NCBI GenBank assembly: GCA_050302475.1
Contig: JBNLBF010000003.1
Span: 1 to 64,000 of the forward strand
Direction: 5' to 3'
Origin: NORP23 sp050302475
GTDB taxonomy: Bacteria; Pseudomonadota; Alphaproteobacteria; Rhodobacterales; Rhodobacteraceae
Length of the DNA: 64,000 nt
Shown here: positions 61,643 to 64,000 of the stretch, one piece after another
Position numbering within the stretch: position 1 is the stretch's first letter
Layout of the letters: each line of letters begins with the position of its first letter
The notes under the pieces: generated by a model
The model's database searches: none
Told to the model about the DNA's origin: nothing
What the model saw: only the letters and a program-made list of their open reading frames with translations
Program-made: the position numbers and the translations under genes

Positions 61643-62328
61643 ACCGTTCCGAGATCAACGACATCCTGCTGGAGAGCGATAAATTCATCCGCAGCTTCGG
61701 CTATATCATGCCGCCGTTTGCCTATTGGTCGCCGGCGGAAATGGTTGAGCGCCTGAAGGGCGACAGCGCTGAAATCCTGAACGGTCGTCTGGGCTGGGAC
61801 ATCACCGATTACGGGCAGGAGAAATTCAAGGACCTCGGCCTGTTCCTGTTCACCACCCGCAATGGCCAGCAGGCGAATATCGACCGTGGGATGGGGATGC
61901 TTTACGCCGAAAAGATCATGATCAGCCGCGAGAAGCAGATCTCCCCCATGCATCGCCACAATTACAAGACCGAGGATATTATCAACAAGGGTGGCGCGAC
62001 GCTGGTGATCGAACTGTTTGCCGCTGATGCCAACGGCAATATCGACGACAGCGCCGAGGTTTCGGTGATGACCGACGCCACCGAACGCCACCTGAAGGCC
62101 GGTGAACATCTGTCGCTGGCCCCCGGCGAGAGCGTCACGCTGCACCCTAACCATTGGCACGCCTTTTGGGGCGAAGGGGGCGACGTTTTGATTGGCGAGG
62201 TCAGCAATGTGAATGACGACCTGACTGACAATATTTTCCGCGACCCGATTGGCCGCTTTTCCAACATAACCGAGGATGTGGACCCCGTTCACCTGCTCGT
62301 TTCCGACTATGACAAATGGCTAACATAA
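61639..62328 (+). CDS. D-lyxose/D-mannose ketol-isomerase
   Basis: The 229-residue cupin-fold protein matches the D-lyxose isomerase (YdaE/LyxI) family, with metal-binding SPMHRHNYKTEDI (two His and a Glu) and HPNHWHAFWGE. These enzymes interconvert D-lyxose/D-xylulose and also D-mannose/D-fructose. Coupled by overlap to the mannosidase gene, it would convert the released mannose to fructose without phosphorylation. Confidence 0.9.
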   Translation: MNRSEINDILLESDKFIRSFGYIMPPFAYWSPAEMVERLKGDSAEILNGRLGWDITDYGQEKFKDLGLFLFTTRNGQQANIDRGMGMLYAEKIMISREKQISPMHRHNYKTEDIINKGGATLVIELFAADANGNIDDSAEVSVMTDATERHLKAGEHLSLAPGESVTLHPNHWHAFWGEGGDVLIGEVSNVNDDLTDNIFRDPIGRFSNITEDVDPVHLLVSDYDKWLT

Positions 62329-62348
62329 AGCCCACAGAGGAGAGACAC

Positions 62349-63101
62349 ATGACAGATTTTTCATACCAGCTATACAGCTCCCGCAATTTTGGGCCGTTGT
62401 CCAAGACGCTGAAAATGGTCGCTGACCTTGGCTATAAGCAGGTCGAAGGTTACGGCGGGCTTTATGCCAATCTGGACGCGCTTGATCAGTTGAAAGCTGA
62501 TTTGGCCGAGAACAACCTGCACATGGCAACAGGCCATTTCGGGTTTGATATGGTGTCAGAAGACTCCGCGAAAATCCTGAACATTGCCAAGGAATTGGAC
62601 ATGAAGGGCGTGTTCGTACCGGCACCGCCTTCGCCGGAATATCGCGAAGGCAAAGGCGATTGGGCAAAGTTTGCGGCTGATCTAGCCGAGGCGGGGAAAC
62701 CCTACCTCGATGCTGGGCTAACTTATGGCTATCACAACCACCATTGGGAATGGGAAGATGTGAACGGCACGACTCCAATCGAAATGCTGCTGTCTGGTGA
62801 CGGCGTGCAGCTGGAAATGGACGTCGCGTGGGTTGTTCGCGCTGGCCAAGATCCGATTGCCTGGATGGACAAACTGGGCAGCAAAATCGTTGCGGCGCAT
62901 GTCAAGGATATCGCGGCACCGGGCGAAAACGCAGACGAGGACGGATGGGCCGATGTTGGCACAGGCACCATGGACTGGCCGGCGATCATGACCGCCATCC
63001 GCGAGAAAACCAACGCGAAATTCTTCGTGATGGAACATGACAATCCAAGCGACGACGCGCGTTTTGCCAAACGCTCGATCGACGCCGCACAACAGCTGTA
63101 A
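62349..63101 (+). CDS. TIM-barrel sugar isomerase/epimerase (AP-endonuclease-2 fold)
   Basis: The 250-residue protein is of the xylose-isomerase-like TIM-barrel group (YQLYSSRNFGP, YGYHNHHWEWE, LEMDVAW, AAHVKDI and FVMEHDNP carrying the metal ligands). It probably isomerises or epimerises a sugar or keto-sugar, or hydrolyses a related compound. The start is ATG 62349 after AGAGGAGAG; the extension to 62316 lies in the preceding gene. The next gene starts 10 bases later. Confidence 0.88.
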   Translation: MTDFSYQLYSSRNFGPLSKTLKMVADLGYKQVEGYGGLYANLDALDQLKADLAENNLHMATGHFGFDMVSEDSAKILNIAKELDMKGVFVPAPPSPEYREGKGDWAKFAADLAEAGKPYLDAGLTYGYHNHHWEWEDVNGTTPIEMLLSGDGVQLEMDVAWVVRAGQDPIAWMDKLGSKIVAAHVKDIAAPGENADEDGWADVGTGTMDWPAIMTAIREKTNAKFFVMEHDNPSDDARFAKRSIDAAQQL

Positions 63102-63111
63102 GGGAGGTAAC

Positions 63112-64000
63112 ATGGCTGATCTAGGTGTAGGTATCATTGGCTGCGGGAACATCTCCGCCGCCTATCTGCGGCTTGGGCCGCTTTTCAAAAATCTCGAAAT
63201 CCGCGCGGTTGCGGATATCAATATGGACAGCGCCAAAGCCCGTGCCGAGGAATTCGGTGTGGATGCGCGAACCGTAGACGATTTGCTGGCGTCTGATGAC
63301 ATTGACATGGTCGTGAACCTGACCATCCCCGATGCGCATTTCCCGATCACCAAACGCATTTTGGAATCCGGCAAACACGCCTATTCCGAAAAGCCGCTGG
63401 TGCTGACGCTGGAACAGGGTGAAGAACTGAAACGCATTTCCGAGGAAACCGGTCTGCGCGTGGGTTCTGCCCCTGATACTATCCTTGGCGGCTCGCATCA
63501 GTTGGCGCGCAAGGCGATTGATGACGGTCTGGTCGGCAAGATCATCGCGGGCACCGCGCATGTCATGAACCACGGGATGGAGGGCTGGCACCCCAACCCT
63601 GATTTCTTCTTCCTGCCGGGTGCTGGTCCGATGTTGGATCTGGGGCCGTATTATGTGGCCAACCTGATCAACCTGCTTGGCCCCGTGAAACGGGTTGCCG
63701 CGCTGGCAAATGCAGTGGACAGCGAGCGCACCATCGGGTCCGGCCCGCGCGAAGGCGAAACCGTTCCGGTGAAAACGCCGACCAATATCCACGCCCTGCT
63801 GGAATTTGCCAATGGCGCGACCATCACCCTGTCGACAAGCTGGGATGTCTGGAAGCACCGCCATGCAAATATGGAACTGTACGGCACCGAAGGTTCAATC
63901 TTTGTACCCGATCCGAACTTCTTTGGCGGCAAGGTGGAATATTCGAAACGTGGTGGCGATATTCAGGAACTGGAAGCCTGGGATCATCCGTTCGGTGTCC
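63112..64000 (+). CDS. Gfo/Idh/MocA-family oxidoreductase, 3' end cut by window
   Basis: The first 296 residues are visible. They show the NAD-binding GIIGCGNISAAY, the HAYSEKPL motif with the catalytic Lys, and a beta-sheet C-terminal domain (WHPNPDFFFLPGAGPMLDLGPYY). Members oxidise sugars, inositols or glycosides, often in the first step of cleavage by keto-intermediates. Start ATG 63112 follows AGGGAGGTAAC. It extends the mannoside operon beyond the window. Confidence 0.9.
   Translation, partial: MADLGVGIIGCGNISAAYLRLGPLFKNLEIRAVADINMDSAKARAEEFGVDARTVDDLLASDDIDMVVNLTIPDAHFPITKRILESGKHAYSEKPLVLTLEQGEELKRISEETGLRVGSAPDTILGGSHQLARKAIDDGLVGKIIAGTAHVMNHGMEGWHPNPDFFFLPGAGPMLDLGPYYVANLINLLGPVKRVAALANAVDSERTIGSGPREGETVPVKTPTNIHALLEFANGATITLSTSWDVWKHRHANMELYGTEGSIFVPDPNFFGGKVEYSKRGGDIQELEAWDHPFGV

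Overview
The window looks like chromosomal DNA of a marine alphaproteobacterium of the Rhodobacterales/Roseobacter type. Indications are a Rhodobacter-type porin, TRAP and MalFGK-type ABC importers, YafY/WYL and FCD-GntR regulators, GC in the high fifties by eye, and dense gene packing with many 4-bp stop/start overlaps. I see no insertion sequence, phage gene or CRISPR array. The only RNA gene found is tRNA-Lys(TTT).

Layout. 1-9.7 kb is mostly housekeeping: a porin cut by the window edge, yggS, an MscS-like channel, a GST, a PaiB-like protein, mtaB, dapF, a WYL regulator divergent from a dienelactone hydrolase, tRNA-Lys and an acyltransferase-3 membrane protein. From 9.8 kb on the window is essentially a sugar-acid catabolic island. 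9.8-13.8 kb: GntR regulator, RraA-like protein, enolase-superfamily dehydratase and UxuA. 13.8-19.8 kb: a sugar ABC importer with both permeases fused into one chain, plus a second enolase-superfamily dehydratase. 20.4-25.1 kb: a LuxR-type regulator next to an unknown hydrophobic protein, a glutathionyl-hydroquinone reductase, and a membrane HTH / cytochrome b / PepSY trio. 25.2-31.8 kb: gluconate/idonate genes (gntK, gnd, idnO, idnD) and fucose-type genes (aldose dehydrogenase, lactonase). 32.6-36.4 kb: an MFS transporter and three NAD(P)-dependent dehydrogenases. 37.4-38.5 kb: a 94-residue protein made of five 17-residue repeats beside a DUF6065-like protein. 38.5-39.6 kb: flavin reductase and HxlR regulator. 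39.6-48.4 kb: a long TRAP/UxaA/AroE-like operon facing its GntR regulator. 48.5-53.2 kb: IlvD-type dehydratase, XylX-like FAH protein and SMP-30 lactonase, together resembling an oxidative (Weimberg-type) pentose route. 53.3-64 kb: LacI regulator, ABC importer, GH2 beta-mannosidase, lyxose/mannose isomerase, TIM-barrel isomerase and a Gfo/Idh/MocA oxidoreductase cut by the window end.

The genes fit together as import of sugars and sugar acids, oxidation to aldonates by several dehydrogenases and lactonases, dehydration by five different dehydratase families (enolase superfamily twice, UxuA, UxaA, IlvD, FAH/XylX-like), then cleavage or reduction. A near-identical 14-mer (GTTARCGATAATGT) occurs upstream of the first ABC operon and in the idnO/idnD spacer, and its 11-base core recurs between gntK and gnd, suggesting a shared regulator.

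The best candidate for an undescribed system is at 37.4-38.5 kb. The VKLGN repeat protein keeps its amino acids while its codons have diverged, and is followed by a strong hairpin and then a DUF6065-like gene, an arrangement reminiscent of a multi-core peptide precursor and its maturation enzyme. Second-tier oddities are the fused permease, a 16-bp perfect hairpin that covers the ribosome-binding site of a small DUF4287 gene, and an 18-bp perfect palindrome between the LuxR-type gene and the unknown hydrophobic protein.
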